Of a stretch of DNA of 64,000 nucleotides, positions 35,137 through 45,081 are shown piece after piece. Source of the stretch: Ailurus styani (lineage: Eukaryota; Chordata; Mammalia; Carnivora; Ailuridae); assembly GCA_002007465.1 (NCBI GenBank), contig LNAC01000038.1, forward strand, positions 6,764,421 through 6,828,420. Direction: 5' to 3'. The translations under genes were made by a program, and so were the position numbers. Within the stretch, counting starts at the first letter, position 1, and each line of letters opens with the position of its first letter. The notes below the pieces were generated by a model. That model saw only the letters and a list, made by a program, of their open reading frames with translations, was not told the origin of the DNA and made no database searches.

Positions 35137-35926
35137 ACTTTATCCACATACACAGACATACATACCTTAAGATCTTTACCATCTCTGGGATTAATCATGC
35201 ATTCACACCAAATACAGTAATTCCAAAAATTTGATAAGATCAGGATAGTTTAGTTCAATGTAAAAGAATTTATGAGAAACTATTTGTACAAGTTAAGCTA
35301 AAAAATAAAAACTAAATCCTCCACTTGTTCTAAAGGATAGGAATAGTGGTTAATAAAAACTTTGCAAGAATTAATGTACAGTTTAGAGAAGACGTGTGTG
35401 AAGCAAATCTGTCAAGTCATGCATCAAGGAAAGTCAAAGAAGTAGCAGTGTCCAGGTCATAGAACCAGATCTGGAAAACCACAGCCTAATGTATTGTTTC
35501 TCAGAAAATGATGCAAATCTCAAGAGCTCTTGAGAAAGCTCTCAAGAGCTTGAGTGTTTGCAGCAAAAAAAATGGGAGGTGCTAAAATAGTACTCTGCAA
35601 AGTGTCTGTAAAACTTAAATATGTCCCCATATCTAGGAATGATTACTTCAGAGAATAACGGTTTTTTCTTTGTCTACCTTTCCAATCCCACAAGAGTTTC
35701 TCTTCTTTAACCTGGAAACAAGTGATAGAAATTCTGGAAGATGGAATTACTAAATTTCCCTTGGGAAGTGACTTAAAAGTGACTTAAAAAGACAATGGTG
35801 AAGGTGCCAAATACACAACAGACAATCCAAAGCATGGTTCCAGCATGGTTCTACTTTGGGCTTTGTGTAAAGTGCTAAGAATATAAGAGTGGTTAAGACA
35901 AAACTTCTTCATTGGGCATTGTTTCA
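35137..35926. other. Unassigned DNA
   Basis: No gene or repeat recognised. A short 'CTCAAGAGCTCTTGAGAAAG' then 'CTCTCAAGAGCTTGAG' stretch (35520-35552) is a self-complementary local duplication. Confidence 0.4.
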
Positions 35927-36035
35927 TTCTTTCTCTCCTTCTTCTTCCCCCTGCTCCTTTCCTTCTCCTTCTCTTTCTCCTTCCCATTCTTCTTCTACTT
36001 CTCTGTCTCTCCCTGTCTTACTACTCCCCCTTCCA
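35927..36035 (-). repeat. Pyrimidine-rich (CTT)n/(TCC)n tract
   Basis: CTT/TCTCC-rich with few purines on the + strand, so a purine tract on the minus strand. The Arg/Lys-rich 67-codon minus-strand frame is its translation. Confidence 0.85.
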
Positions 36036-36109
36036 CACATAAAATTACTTCCTTTCCAATGAGGCATAGGTAAGGAATTATGAATTTATGAAGATAAGGT
36101 TATTTTATG

Positions 36110-36640
36110 GGTAATGTGAGTGCAAAGAGTGCCACTTAAACAATTTGGAATCAGTATTATCTAGAAGTAGTGAGATAGGAAAGATGTTAAGTGAGTGCTA
36201 AGTCTGGGTAATGGGTTGCTTTTATATTAAGAGAGCTTAGACTTCAAAAATATGACAAAACTGGTGTCTTAGAAAGATCACGTTGGAATCAATTTAAAGA
36301 ATGCATTGAAATAGCAATTAAACTGGTAAATTTCAACAATTCATTGCATGAAGAGAGGAAGGAGCCAATAATTAATTTAAGTTCTCTAACTTAGAAAGTT
36401 TAATGGGTTGTGATGTCATTTAACAAGATTTAAGAAATAGCAATGGTAAGTATGTGGTAATAGATAGGGAATTGAGTTTTGTAGATAAAGTTTCTTTAGG
36501 AGATGGAGGGACCCTCACCTCGAGTTTTCAATATGTGATTGGATCTAACATCTGTAAATGTTAACAAGCTTCTGGACTGGAGATATACGAACAAATACAC
36601 CCTCACATTTGCACAAACACAAAGACACACAAATAAGAGA
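36110..36640 (-). mobile_element. Possible antisense L2 remnant
   Basis: 'GTGTCTTAGAAAGATCACGT' resembles antisense L2 'tagaaagatcactctggc'. 'GGGTAATGGGTTGC' and 'GTGATTGGATCTAACA' lie in compatible order. Strongly diverged and tentative. Confidence 0.42.
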
Positions 36641-36938
36641 GAAAAAAATTGATGTTTCTATGTTGAGGCAAAAGTTTAGTAAAATTTTTTAATATACAGA
36701 AGAATGTATAATCCATAGACTGAGTAATTTATAAAGCTAGGTAAAAGGAAATTCAAACAGATAAATTGAGATTGGACGTAGATAAGATTAGGAGTCTGTG
36801 ATTTTTCCAGAAAAAGAGGGGAAATGGTGGGCATGGTATTTAAATATCTGCTATTTAAGTGTTTAAGGAATTTTCACATCATATTTTATTACTGAAGTCA
36901 GTAATGAGGATAAAGTTGTGAAGATCATGGGTAGGATT

Positions 36939-37144
36939 TTTTTTTTTTTTTATTCATTTGACAGAGAGAGAGAGAGAGAGAGATTACAATTAGGCAGAGA
37001 GGCAGGCAGAGAGAGAGAGGAGAGAGGAGGAAGCAGGCTCCCCGCTGAGCAGAGAGCCCGACGTGGGCCTCGATCCCAGGACCCTGGGATCATGACCCGA
37101 GCCGAAGGCAGCGGCTTCAACCCACTGAGCCACCCAGGCGCCCA
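36939..37144 (-). mobile_element. CAN SINE, young mustelid-type
   Basis: Antisense: poly(T), a GA run (36960-36982), 'AGGCAGAGAGGCAGGCAGAG', 'GCTGAGCAGAGAGCCCGACG' and head 'GAGCCACCCAGGCGCCC'. It is flanked by ATCATGGGTAGGATT at 36924-36938 and 37145-37159 (perfect 15 bp). Confidence 0.96.
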
Positions 37145-37159
37145 ATCATGGGTAGGATT

Positions 37160-37860
37160 ATAAAATATTTTGTAATGCTTCACAAAAGAATACAGATTTG
37201 AATTTATCTACATTTGTTATAACCACAATTCTTCTATACCTAATGCTAATCAGGGAATTATAATTTTATTTAAAAGAAGAAAAAATGAATTACGAAAACC
37301 AGATTAATTTTTACAGACTCAACTTATTTAACCCGGTTTGTATCATCCCCTCCAACAGGTGTCTTTGTAGTTGCTCTTACCAAAGAGGCTTTGAGTCAGG
37401 TGTGTTAACTTACTTTGGCCATGTTAGTGACCCTGACATAAAGGTTTGAAAAGCACTTGCATGTAGTCTTCCATTAACATGAGAAAAACATACTTGTGTA
37501 AGCTATCTCACAGAAGAAAGATTTGAAAATGTGAAATAGAGATAACCTCTCAGCTGCACTCAGCCAGGATCAGTGTGAACACAGATGATGACACTGTAGA
37601 ACTGTCCCCCATGTAGCTGTTAGACTATTGATGAAGATATGGGTCGAATCTAGATTTGGACTGTTAACAATATACATAAAAACATTATTTTTTTAGTTTG
37701 CAAATTTATATTCTTAGAATGAGGCTCAGAATCAGAACATCAGGTGTTGTTTATATTAGCATAGTTTTTGCCCTTCTTTATAAATCATATTAGCTGAATA
37801 CAAAGATCTAAACTAGCTTTTCTGTTCTTACTGCTCTTTTCTTCTTCTTTTTTTAGTTTT
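37160..37860. other. Unassigned DNA
   Basis: No gene or repeat recognised. Confidence 0.4.
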
Positions 37861-39380
37861 TGAGGTTTTGCCTGTCATTTGCCTCTCTCCTTACTGACTC
37901 TTTAAAAGTAATCTGTTGTTGTGGTTTCCACTAACTGTCTTTGAGTTTTATTTTTGTTTTTGGCATTCTACAATCTAATGATAATCTAGTTAAGATTTCC
38001 TAGGAATTCACATTCTGAAAGGCATGCAGAGCTTCTTAAACCTGAAGATTAATGTGTTTCACCACTTTTGAAAATGTCTCAGCCAGTATTTTTTCAAATA
38101 CATTTTTTGCATTCTGTCTCTCTTATCCTTTGGAAATGGCAATGCTATCTACATCAGAACTTTCACAATACTCTGTATTCCTTTTACTCTCACTTCCTTT
38201 TCTGTGTTTTCTACCCATTTCTTGCTGTGTGTGTTTTGGTGTGGATGTCTTCTATGGATGTGCCATCCAGGCCACTCATCTTTCTGACTGTATTAAATAG
38301 TATGTTGAATTCTTAAGTTTAATTATAATTTTAAAATCTAATATTTCCATTTCATCTTTTTATTTATTTTGATATTTTTAATGATGTTTTCCTTCTTGTC
38401 ATCTTTTTTTGAGAATATAAATCACTGTAATTTAAAATTTTTGACATAACATCAGTATCTGAAATTGCCTTGGTTCTGTGTCTATTTTCCAATTTTTGTC
38501 TTTTTCTTCTTAATTTTTCTCATTGGTTTCATTTGTTAACTTTTGTACTATGTACAAAAGCAAGGTAGAGGCTCTATACAACTTAATCTCTTTCTAGAAA
38601 ATAGTTACCCCATTTTCTGGTGACAAACATTTTCTCCTTGACCAAACTTTAATCAGGGTCCTGTGAGCTTTTTACTTGACTAGTCCCCACCTTGGGCTTC
38701 AATCTCTGTCCTTCTAGAGTCCAATTTTAGCAAGAATCCTGTCAAGTCAGTTTAGCCATAATCCTCCCTTACATTTTTGTTTCCTTTTATTAATTTTCCA
38801 TCCAATGATTCCTTCTTATTCTGCTTTTGGCTATAAATTCCCACATTTTCCTTATTGTATTCAGAACTCAATCTCTCTTCCGTATTACAAAACCCCATTG
38901 TTGTCGGCAGTTTTTAACAATTTTTTTTTGAATAATTTTTTTCTTTAACCCTGCCAGCAAGTAGAGTAAAGTGGAATAAGGCTGTTCACTTTGGTTAATC
39001 ATAGTTTGGGACATCTTAGAGAAGGGTTTCAATCTTCATGGAGGTTGTTCTAAGTCTAGTTTGTCTATAGTTTAGGGGTATATCCATTTAGGCCTGTCAA
39101 CTACAAATCTAGAATGTATACCGTGGCCCCTAGTAATTGGAGGTTCTTGAATTCCAATTTTTGTTTCCTAGTACAGTAAGATTGTTCAAGATCTGCTTTT
39201 GTTTTTGACTCCATTTTCTATTTTCTGCTTGGCTTATTTGCCTTTTGTCCTATATAGCATAAGATCTGGAAAGTGCTTTGAATGGAAAAATAAGCAAAAA
39301 AAATCTAGCACACATTTCTGACAGTATCTTTTCTTGCAGATTGGCTCATTCTACTGGCTGTCATCAGAAAACTGAAGTCC
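37861..39380 (-). mobile_element. L1/HAL1-like antisense segment carrying a solo LTR
   Basis: The part 38040-38550 reads like the antisense of an old L1-related (HAL1-like) element: 'AAAATGTCTCAGCCAGTATT' then 'TTTTCAAATACATTTTTTGC', 'TAATATTTCCATTTCATC', 'GAGAATATAAATCACTG' and 'ATAACATCAGTATCTGAAAT'. A similar T-rich coding-like texture returns at 39180-39380 after the LTR at 38551-38945. The subfamily is from memory and uncertain. The 82-codon frames at 38052/38068 are not genes. Confidence 0.45.
38551..38945 (+). mobile_element. Solo LTR-like element, family D
   Basis: It begins TGTACAAAAGCAAGG. It contains 'TTCTCCTTGACCAAACTTTA', 'ATCAGGGTCCTGTGAGC', 'TTTAGCAAGAATCCTGTC', a TATA-like 'GGCTATAAATTCCCAC', 'CAGAACTCAATCTCTCTTCC' and a 3' 'TTGAATAAT' poly(A)-signal-like motif. 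This order fits an ERV LTR with promoter and R region. The family is not named and the end is approximate. Confidence 0.6.
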
Positions 39381-39699
39381 AAATCCTCTCTTCCCTCACC
39401 CATAACTGAACTCGTATGAACTGCTGCTTGTTTCTTGGTGTCTGAGCCTCACACACCTATGAATCAGCTAATGCAGTGGCGGGGGGCGGGGGGTGGGGGG
39501 AGTGACCACACAAACTTTCCTTCGCCACCAGATCAGATCCTAAAATCCTGCCTCCTTGCTTGCTCTTCCGTGACTCTAAGCAGCTGTTTCCTGCATTTTA
39601 TACTGTTTGTATGATCAGTTTGGAGGGTGGTTCTGGTATAAAATCATCTGTTACAACTATAAGCAAAAGTTAAATAATTTTTTTAAACTAATGACCATT
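39381..39699. other. Unassigned; contains G-run cluster
   Basis: Balanced composition and no family recognised. The G-run at 39477-39501 is listed separately. Confidence 0.4.
39477..39501 (+). other. G-run cluster, G-quadruplex-capable
   Basis: Three runs of six G (39481-39486, 39488-39493, 39495-39500) separated by single C or T bases, preceded by GGC. The runs are long enough to supply four G-triplets with short loops, so a stable quadruplex is plausible. No CpG island or gene adjoins it. Confidence 0.75.
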
Positions 39700-39885
39700 A
39701 AAGTTTACTCAGATCTTTACATAGCTGGCTCTTTCTCATCCACGAAATTTCAGCTAAATAGCATGTCCTCATACAAACTATTCCCTGACATTACTATCAA
39801 AAATTGCCACTTGCTCCAAGTCTTTATTATATCATGTATCTTTATTTTATAGCTGGTATCTTACTTACCACTCTATTAAATAAGT
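39700..39885 (+). mobile_element. L2 remnant (3' coding end)
   Basis: 'TCTTTACATAGCTGGCTCTT' then 'TCTCATCCACGAAATTTCAG', 'CTAAATAGCATGTCCTCATA' and 'ATTCCCTGACATTACTAT' match the L2 order (catggctggctccttctcatc.., gtctcagctcaaatgtcacctcc, ccttccctgaccacc). Confidence 0.72.
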
Positions 39886-39944
39886 GTGTGTGTGTGCCTA
39901 TGTTGCAGTTTACTTCATTCCACAATGAGTATCTTGAAACAGAG

Positions 39945-39987
39945 TGGAATTGTTTATCTTTTTTTTTTTTTTGGAATTGTTTATCTT
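39945..39987 (-). mobile_element. Poly(A)-only retrotransposition footprint
   Basis: A perfect 16-bp direct repeat TGGAATTGTTTATCTT (39945-39960 and 39972-39987) flanks a pure 11-T tract and nothing else. This is the structure expected when L1 machinery primes on an antisense poly(A) RNA and copies only the tail: a target-site duplication plus A-tail, no body. On the minus strand the site reads TC/AAGATAAA, compatible with L1 endonuclease. Replication slippage with a T-run is an alternative. Confidence 0.6.
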
Positions 39988-40309
39988 GACCGTCTCAGTA
40001 TACTTTGCATGTATAATGATACATATAGAAAAAAATAGTAAATATCTACTTGTAGATTAATGAAAGTATGCATTAATAAATGCATATATATGACTATTGT
40101 GTTATTTTCAGTATATATATGGTATATTTGTTAAGTTTATCCAAATCAAAAAATTCATGAGTATACCAACTAACCCTCTTAAACAAGCATTCTAACTCCA
40201 GAGTCCAAGATGAATATCAAACACAAATACAAAAGAGAAAATAATGGAGGAGATCTTGCCATACTAGATAAGATACACTACAAAGGTACAATTGAAATCT
40301 TGTGATTTT

Positions 40310-40510
40310 TTTTTTTTAAAGATTTTATTTATTTATTTCACAGAGGGAGAGAGATCACAAGGAGGCAGAGAGGCAGGCAGAGAGAGAGAGGGGTAAGCAG
40401 GCTCCCCCACACTGAGCAGGGAGCCCGATGCGGGCCTCGATCCCAGGACCCTGAGATCATGACCTGAGCCGAAAGCAGAGGCTTTAACCCACTGAGCCAC
40501 CCAGGCGCCC
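40310..40510 (-). mobile_element. CAN SINE, young mustelid-type, perfect 16-bp TSD
   Basis: Antisense with poly(T), 'AGGCAGAGAGGCAGGCAGAG', 'GAGCAGGGAGCCCGATGCGG' and head 'CCACTGAGCCACCCAGGCGC'. A small insertion (CCCCACA) lies in the body near 40406. It is flanked by GAAATCTTGTGATTTT at 40294-40309 and 40511-40526. Confidence 0.96.
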
Positions 40511-40786
40511 GAAATCTTGTGATTTTAAGAGAGCTAGAATCTAGATCATACACATTGTTGGAATACAAAAGGCGGATTTACTAAGTATGGAATTTTAGTA
40601 TGCATCAAAGGTGATGTCTCAAATTAGCAGACTGAACAAATCAGATATGGATTAAACGTTGCTTAGAAAGTTGTCTGTGCATTCAGAAGAATAATGTATC
40701 TGGGTTCTCTGAACTAATGATTCTCTGAACTAATGGGCTAACCTATGAACTAATGATTACCAGTTGAATTAAAAAGAGAAGCATGA

Positions 40787-40928
40787 TCTCCAGGTCCTGA
40801 GATTGAGCTCAGCGAAGAGTCTGCTTTGCACTCAGCGAAGAGTCTGCTTCTCTCTCTCCCTCTCCTTTCGCCCCTCCCCCTGCTTGCACATGCTCTTTCT
40901 CTCTAAGATAAATAAGTCTTTTTTTATT
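40787..40928 (+). mobile_element. 5'-truncated CAN SINE with internal 23-bp-period duplication
   Basis: It starts mid-body (TCTCCAGGTCCTGAGATTGAG) without the tRNA head, and the tail decays to AAGATAAATAAGTC plus Ts. CTCAGCGAAGAGTCTGCTT occurs twice (40808-40826, 40831-40849). The target duplication AAAGAGAAGCATGA is perfect (40773-40786, 40929-40942), so the truncation arose at insertion. Confidence 0.9.
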
Positions 40929-41121
40929 AAAGAGAAGCATGACCAAATTATCACAAACTCAAATAAAAAAACTTTTAAATATTAGAAGAAATGTTAGTAA
41001 AAATTTTTCTAATATAGAGGAAGCATTGTTAAGAGAAAATATTTCAAGATAGATTATTTGGAATAATTCTAAACTCAAATAAATAAAAGTGAAAATTTTA
41101 GTTCTTCAAAAATGAGTGATA

Positions 41122-41322
41122 GGGGCACCTGGGTGGCTTTGTCAGTTAAGCATCTGCCTTCGGCTTCGGTTATGATCCCAGGGTCTGGGACTGAGCCCCG
41201 CATTGGGCTCCCTGCGGAGCAGGGATCCTGCTTCTCCCTCTCCCCCTGCTGCTCCCCCTGCTTGTGTGTGCTCTTTCTGTATCTTTCTTTCTAGGTAAAT
41301 AAATAAAATCTTAAAAAAAAAG
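41122..41322 (+). mobile_element. CAN SINE, caniform type
   Basis: GGGGCACCTGGGTGGC head, 'ATCTGCCTTCGGCTTCGG', a CCCCCTGCTGCTCCCCCTGC block and an AAATAAATAAAATCTT tail. It is flanked by ATGAGTGATA at 41112-41121 and 41323-41332. Confidence 0.95.
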
Positions 41323-42116
41323 ATGAGTGATAAATTTTTATCACATAATGATATGACTAGAGGAAGCAGTTGTTAGACTTGTTTTAGAGCCTAATATCAG
41401 AATATCTCTGGTTTTTGCGACATTTCCCTTATGCCTCCTGCATCATAGTCATCAGGTGCTGCAGGTGCAGACATCACAGTCTTACTCAAAGTGCCAGCAC
41501 AGCAACTGGAGCCATCTAGTTTCACCGTCTTTAAGATGGGGAACAGAAAGGGAGAGAAGGTGGTGGGAAATGGTGGTGGTAAACTGTCAGCAAGATCATT
41601 ATGGGAACACAAACCTGAAAGTTACCATAAAATATAGATAAGACACAGTAGACTAAGTTTAAAAAGAATAACAAAATGGGGGGGGCATATTAAAACCTGC
41701 TTAAAAGAAAAATTGGGAATAAGCAGAAATAAGAAAAAAAGTTCTTATAAACCTGTTTGATACAGAAGAAACAAATAAAACCACCTCCCAAATCTATAAA
41801 CACAAAATATATAAAATTATTTTCAAGTGTCAAAAAAAAAGAAAGATGCTTATCATCATTGGTGAACAGAAAGTTGCAACTTGAATCAAAAACGAAACCT
41901 CACTTTTTCTCATAAGCTTGTCAAAAAATAACAAGAGTCCTGATATATAATGCAAGAAAATGAGAATTTTTATTGTGTGGTTTGTATGGGAGTGTATAGT
42001 GGTATAAATTAGAGAAAACTTCTACAATTATCTCTAAGTTATTAATATTTTACATGATTTTCTCATGAAAATGAATGTCTCAATTCTACTTACAGAAATC
42101 TATAGAAGTAACAATA

Positions 42117-42357
42117 GTAATAATAGCCATCATTAATTGGGTATTTACTCTGGGCCAAAACTAATCTGAGGTATGTGCTTCTACAATGTATTTAACTCTC
42201 AGAATGATACCATGAAATGTTTGCCTCATTTTATGAGTGAGAAAACAGACACAGAGAGATTAAGGCAGTTTACCTATGTTCACAGAGCCAATCAGTAACA
42301 GATAAATTAGACTCAGGACATCTAGATTCTTCACTATTTCATTATACTGTCCCTTTA
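42117..42357 (+). mobile_element. MIR SINE, long copy
   Basis: Landmarks are 'TTGGGTATTTACTCTGGGCC', 'ATTTAACTCTCAGAATGATA', 'CCTCATTTTATGAGTGAGAA', 'ACAGACACAGAGAGATTAAG', 'GTTCACAGAGCCAATCAGTA' and 'TAGACTCAGGACATCTAGAT'. This covers most of the 260-bp MIR consensus. Confidence 0.85.
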
Positions 42358-42567
42358 ATGTAAAAAACCAAAATGCCATGATAGTGTATATGCAAAGATA
42401 TCCTTTTTGAATCTTTTAATGAAAAAAATGGCAAACATTTTTGCATCTACTAATGCGAGAACAATTAATTGTTTATTTTACTCCAAAAATATGGAGTTAT
42501 TTTAAATAATTAGGTAAAAGAAAAGCAAGTGATATAGGATTTTGATATTGTGAGTTATAATAAGAAA

Positions 42568-43335
42568 TGTGTATTTGGTTTTCCTCCCATTTCTGGTACA
42601 GAGCTCCTAAAACCCTTGGAATTTCCTGAGGAGAACTAGTAGATCTTCTTTTATGTTAACGAGTGGCTTTGGGATCAAATGATGGGGGCCTGTTGGTGCC
42701 AGGACACCCAACCATGGGATTATAGGACTGGAACTTTCAGTCCCATCCCCTGATTTCCGGGGAGCAAAGATGGGCTGGAAATGGAATCATTTGCCAAAGG
42801 TAATTAATCAACTGTGCCTGTGTAATGAAGCCTCCATAAAAGATGGGGTTCAGAGAGCTACTGGTTTGGTGAACACGGGAAGACCTGGGAGAAAGCGGCA
42901 CCCCGAGGAAGGCATGGAAACTCCATGTTCTTTTCCCCATACCTTGCCCTATGCATCTCTTTCCTCTGGATGTTCTTGAGTTATATCTTTTTATCATGAA
43001 CCAGTGATCTAATTAGTAAAATGTTCCTCTGAGTTCTATAAGCTGCTTTATTTAGCAAATTAATCAAACCCAAGACAGGGGTTCTGGGAACCTCCAGTCT
43101 ATAACCAGCTGGGTCAGAAGTATAGCTAATAACCTGAGCTTATGACTGGCCTATAAAGTATGTGGGGACAGTCTTGCAGGGTTGAACCTTTAACCTGTGG
43201 ATTCAGATGTAGTCTCTTGGTAGACAGTGTCAGAATTGAGTTGAATCTGACACTCCGCTGGTGTCCCAAGAATTGTTTGTTGGTGTGAGGAAGCCCCTCT
43301 GACCACCACCCCCCCACACATTGGAGTTATCATAC
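42568..43335 (+). mobile_element. ERV LTR, family C (near full length)
   Basis: Landmarks are 'GTACAGAGCTCCTAAAACCC', 'GTGCCAGGACACCCAACCAT', 'TGTAATGAAGCCTCCATAAA' (TATA/A-rich promoter-like), 'CCATACCTTGCCCTATGCAT', 'GTTCTATAAGCTGCTTTATT', 'GGGACAGTCTTGCAGGG' and 'GTGTCAGAATTGAGTTGAA' with 'CCGCTGGTGTCCCAAGAATT' at the end. This ERV LTR recurs across placental mammals as I recall, but I leave the name open. An 86-codon antisense and a 69-codon sense frame inside are incidental. Confidence 0.78.
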
Positions 43336-44055
43336 CCCAAAGAGTGTGATAACATAAATATTAAAAATACAAACACAGACAAACATGACGAGGGAAAAGG
43401 AACTCATAAAACATTAAAAGTAATTTTTTTAGGGAAAAACTGAATTGATTACATTTTCATAATAATTCTGTTCTCTATTGAAGAACTGAAAGGAATTTGT
43501 GAATATAAAGCTTTGGTTATAATGTTACCTAGCCACTAAAAGATATTGAAATATAAATTCTTAAATATGGTAGAAAAAGAAGATTATGGCTAAGATGTGT
43601 GAGGGGAAAGGAGTGGTGGAGGTAATGGGATGATTAGTTTTCATTTTATAATTATATTATTTTTAAGCACTTTTGCATTGTTTTTTAATAATATTAAAAA
43701 TAATACTTGCACAGAAGTGTGAATGTACTTAATGCTATGGAGCTGTGCCTATAAAATAATTAAAATGGTAATGTTTTATGTTATGCATACATTACCCCCC
43801 AAAAAGCAGAAATTGATAAAATAAGAAATAGAGAAGAAATTATCAAAATGCAAGCTAATGTAAATAAAAACAGAAACACTTGGAGGAAACCTAATGAAGA
43901 AAACCACCCATGAGGATTGCAAATGTCAAAGTGGGGGTGTTCTTATAATTTGCAATGTCTCCATCTGTCGTTCTACCCTCTGTCATTGCTGATCTGTATG
44001 GAGTACATTTGAAAATCTCAAAAAAACTGGGAGGTATTAAAAAAGAAAAAAACCT
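43336..44055. other. Unassigned, possibly old L1 3' UTR at 43440-43720
   Basis: 'ACCTAGCCACTAAAAGATAT' and 'GGTAATGGGATGATTAGTTT' followed by 'TTTAAGCACTTTTGCATTG' resemble an old LINE 3' region, but the match is weak. The rest is AT-rich. Confidence 0.4.
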
Positions 44056-44250
44056 GAGAATATCACTTCACACTCACTGCCCATTAGAATGTGTACTATA
44101 ACAAAACAAAGCAAAACAGAAAATAAGTATAGGCAAAGATATGGAGAAATTGATACTGCTGAACTGCTGGTTGGAATGTAAAATGGTTCAGCTGCTAAGG
44201 AAAACAGTATGGCAGTTCTCCCTGCCCTCCAAATTTAAAATAGAATCAAC
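44056..44250 (+). mobile_element. Old LINE-1, left part of a nested host
   Basis: 'AGAATATCACTTCACACTCA', 'GGCAAAGATATGGAGAAATT', 'GCTGGTTGGAATGTAAAATG' and 'GGAAAACAGTATGGCAGTTC' are ORF2 3' sequence. It stops at 'AAATTTAAAATAGAAT' and continues in register at about 45094 ('AAAGAATTACCATATAATCC'). Confidence 0.8.
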
Positions 44251-45081
44251 AGACGATGGCAAGGATGCAGAAAAAGGGGAGGCCTCCTACATTGTTGGTG
44301 GGAATGGAAACTGGTGCACTCACTCTGGAAAATAGTATGGAGGCTCCTCAAAAAGTTAAAAATAGAACCACCCTACTACCTAGAAATTGTACCACTTGAC
44401 ATTTATCCAATGGATACAAAAATAATGACTCAAAGGGGCACGTGCTCCCCCAATGTTTATAGCAGCAATATTCACAATAGCCAAAATACAGAAAGAGCCC
44501 AGATGTCCACTGACTGATGAATGGATAAAGTGGTATATGATGTAGGGGTGTCTGGGTAGGTCAGTTGGCTAGGCATCTGCCTTTGTTCAGGTCATGATTC
44601 CAGGGTCTTGGGATCAAACCCTGTGTTGGGCTCCCTGCTCAGTGGGGTATTTGCCTCTCCCTCTGCCCTTCTGCCTGCTCTTGCCTAGTCATGTGCACTC
44701 TCTCTTTCTCTCAAATAAATAAAATGTTTTTTTAAAAAGTGACATATAAATAGATAGATACAATGGAATATTATTCAGCAATCAAAAAGAATGAAATCTT
44801 GCCACTTGCAATGACATGGATGACAAGTCAGTCCAAGAAAGACAAATACCATATGATTTCACTCATATGTGGGATTTAAGAAACAAAACAGAGGATCACA
44901 GGAGAATGAAAAGAAACATAAAATAAGGTAAAAACAGGAAGGGAGGCAAACCATAAGAGACTCTGAACTGTAGGGAACAAACTGAGGGTTGCTAGAGGGG
45001 AGTTGGGTGACGGAATGGGTAACTGGGTGGTAGATATTAAGAAGGGCACTTGATGTTTTGAGCACTGGGTGTTATACGCAA
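44251..45081 (+). mobile_element. Younger carnivore LINE-1 inserted in an old LINE-1
   Basis: It restarts the same L1 region ('CAAGGATGCAGAAAAAGGGG', 'CATTGTTGGTGGGAATGGAA', 'AGTATGGAGGCTCCTCAAAA') and runs on through 'TGAATGGATAAAGTGG', 'ATTATTCAGCAATCAAAAAG', 'CATATGTGGGATTTAAG' and 'GAGCACTGGGTGTTATACGC'. It stops just after 'CTGATGAATC', short of the normal L1 3' end. TTTAAAATAGAAT (left) and TTTAAAGAAT (right) look like a decayed target duplication. A SINE splits it at 44545-44735. Confidence 0.82.
44545..44735 (+). mobile_element. Older CAN SINE inside nested LINE-1
   Basis: GGGGTGTCTGGGTAGGTCAG head, 'CAGGTCATGATTCCAGGGTC' and 'GGGCTCCCTGCTCAGTGGGG', then CTCAAATAAATAAAATG and T/A. 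Imperfect flanks: AAAGTGGTATATGATGTA (44527-44544) against AAAGTGACATATAAATA (44736-44752). Confidence 0.9.

Larger units (their letters stand above)
40145..42110 (+). mobile_element. Old LINE-1 (L1ME-like) ORF2 remnant hit by three SINEs
   Basis: ORF2 landmarks run through the SINE gaps: 'GGAGGAGATCTTGCCATAC', 'AAGATACACTACAAAGGTAC', 'AAGTTGTCTGTGCATTCAGA', 'CAAACTCAAATAAA', 'GATGCTTATCATCATTGGTG' then 'AACAGAAAGTTGCAACTTGA', 'TGTATGGGAGTGTATAGTGG' and 'AATTCTACTTACAGAAATCT'. Frames are lost. The GC-richer piece 41400-41640 does not look like L1 and is unassigned. Confidence 0.68.

Noticed and set aside
42737..42997. 86-codon minus-strand frame with balanced composition
   Set aside because: It lies entirely in the ERV LTR at 42568-43335.
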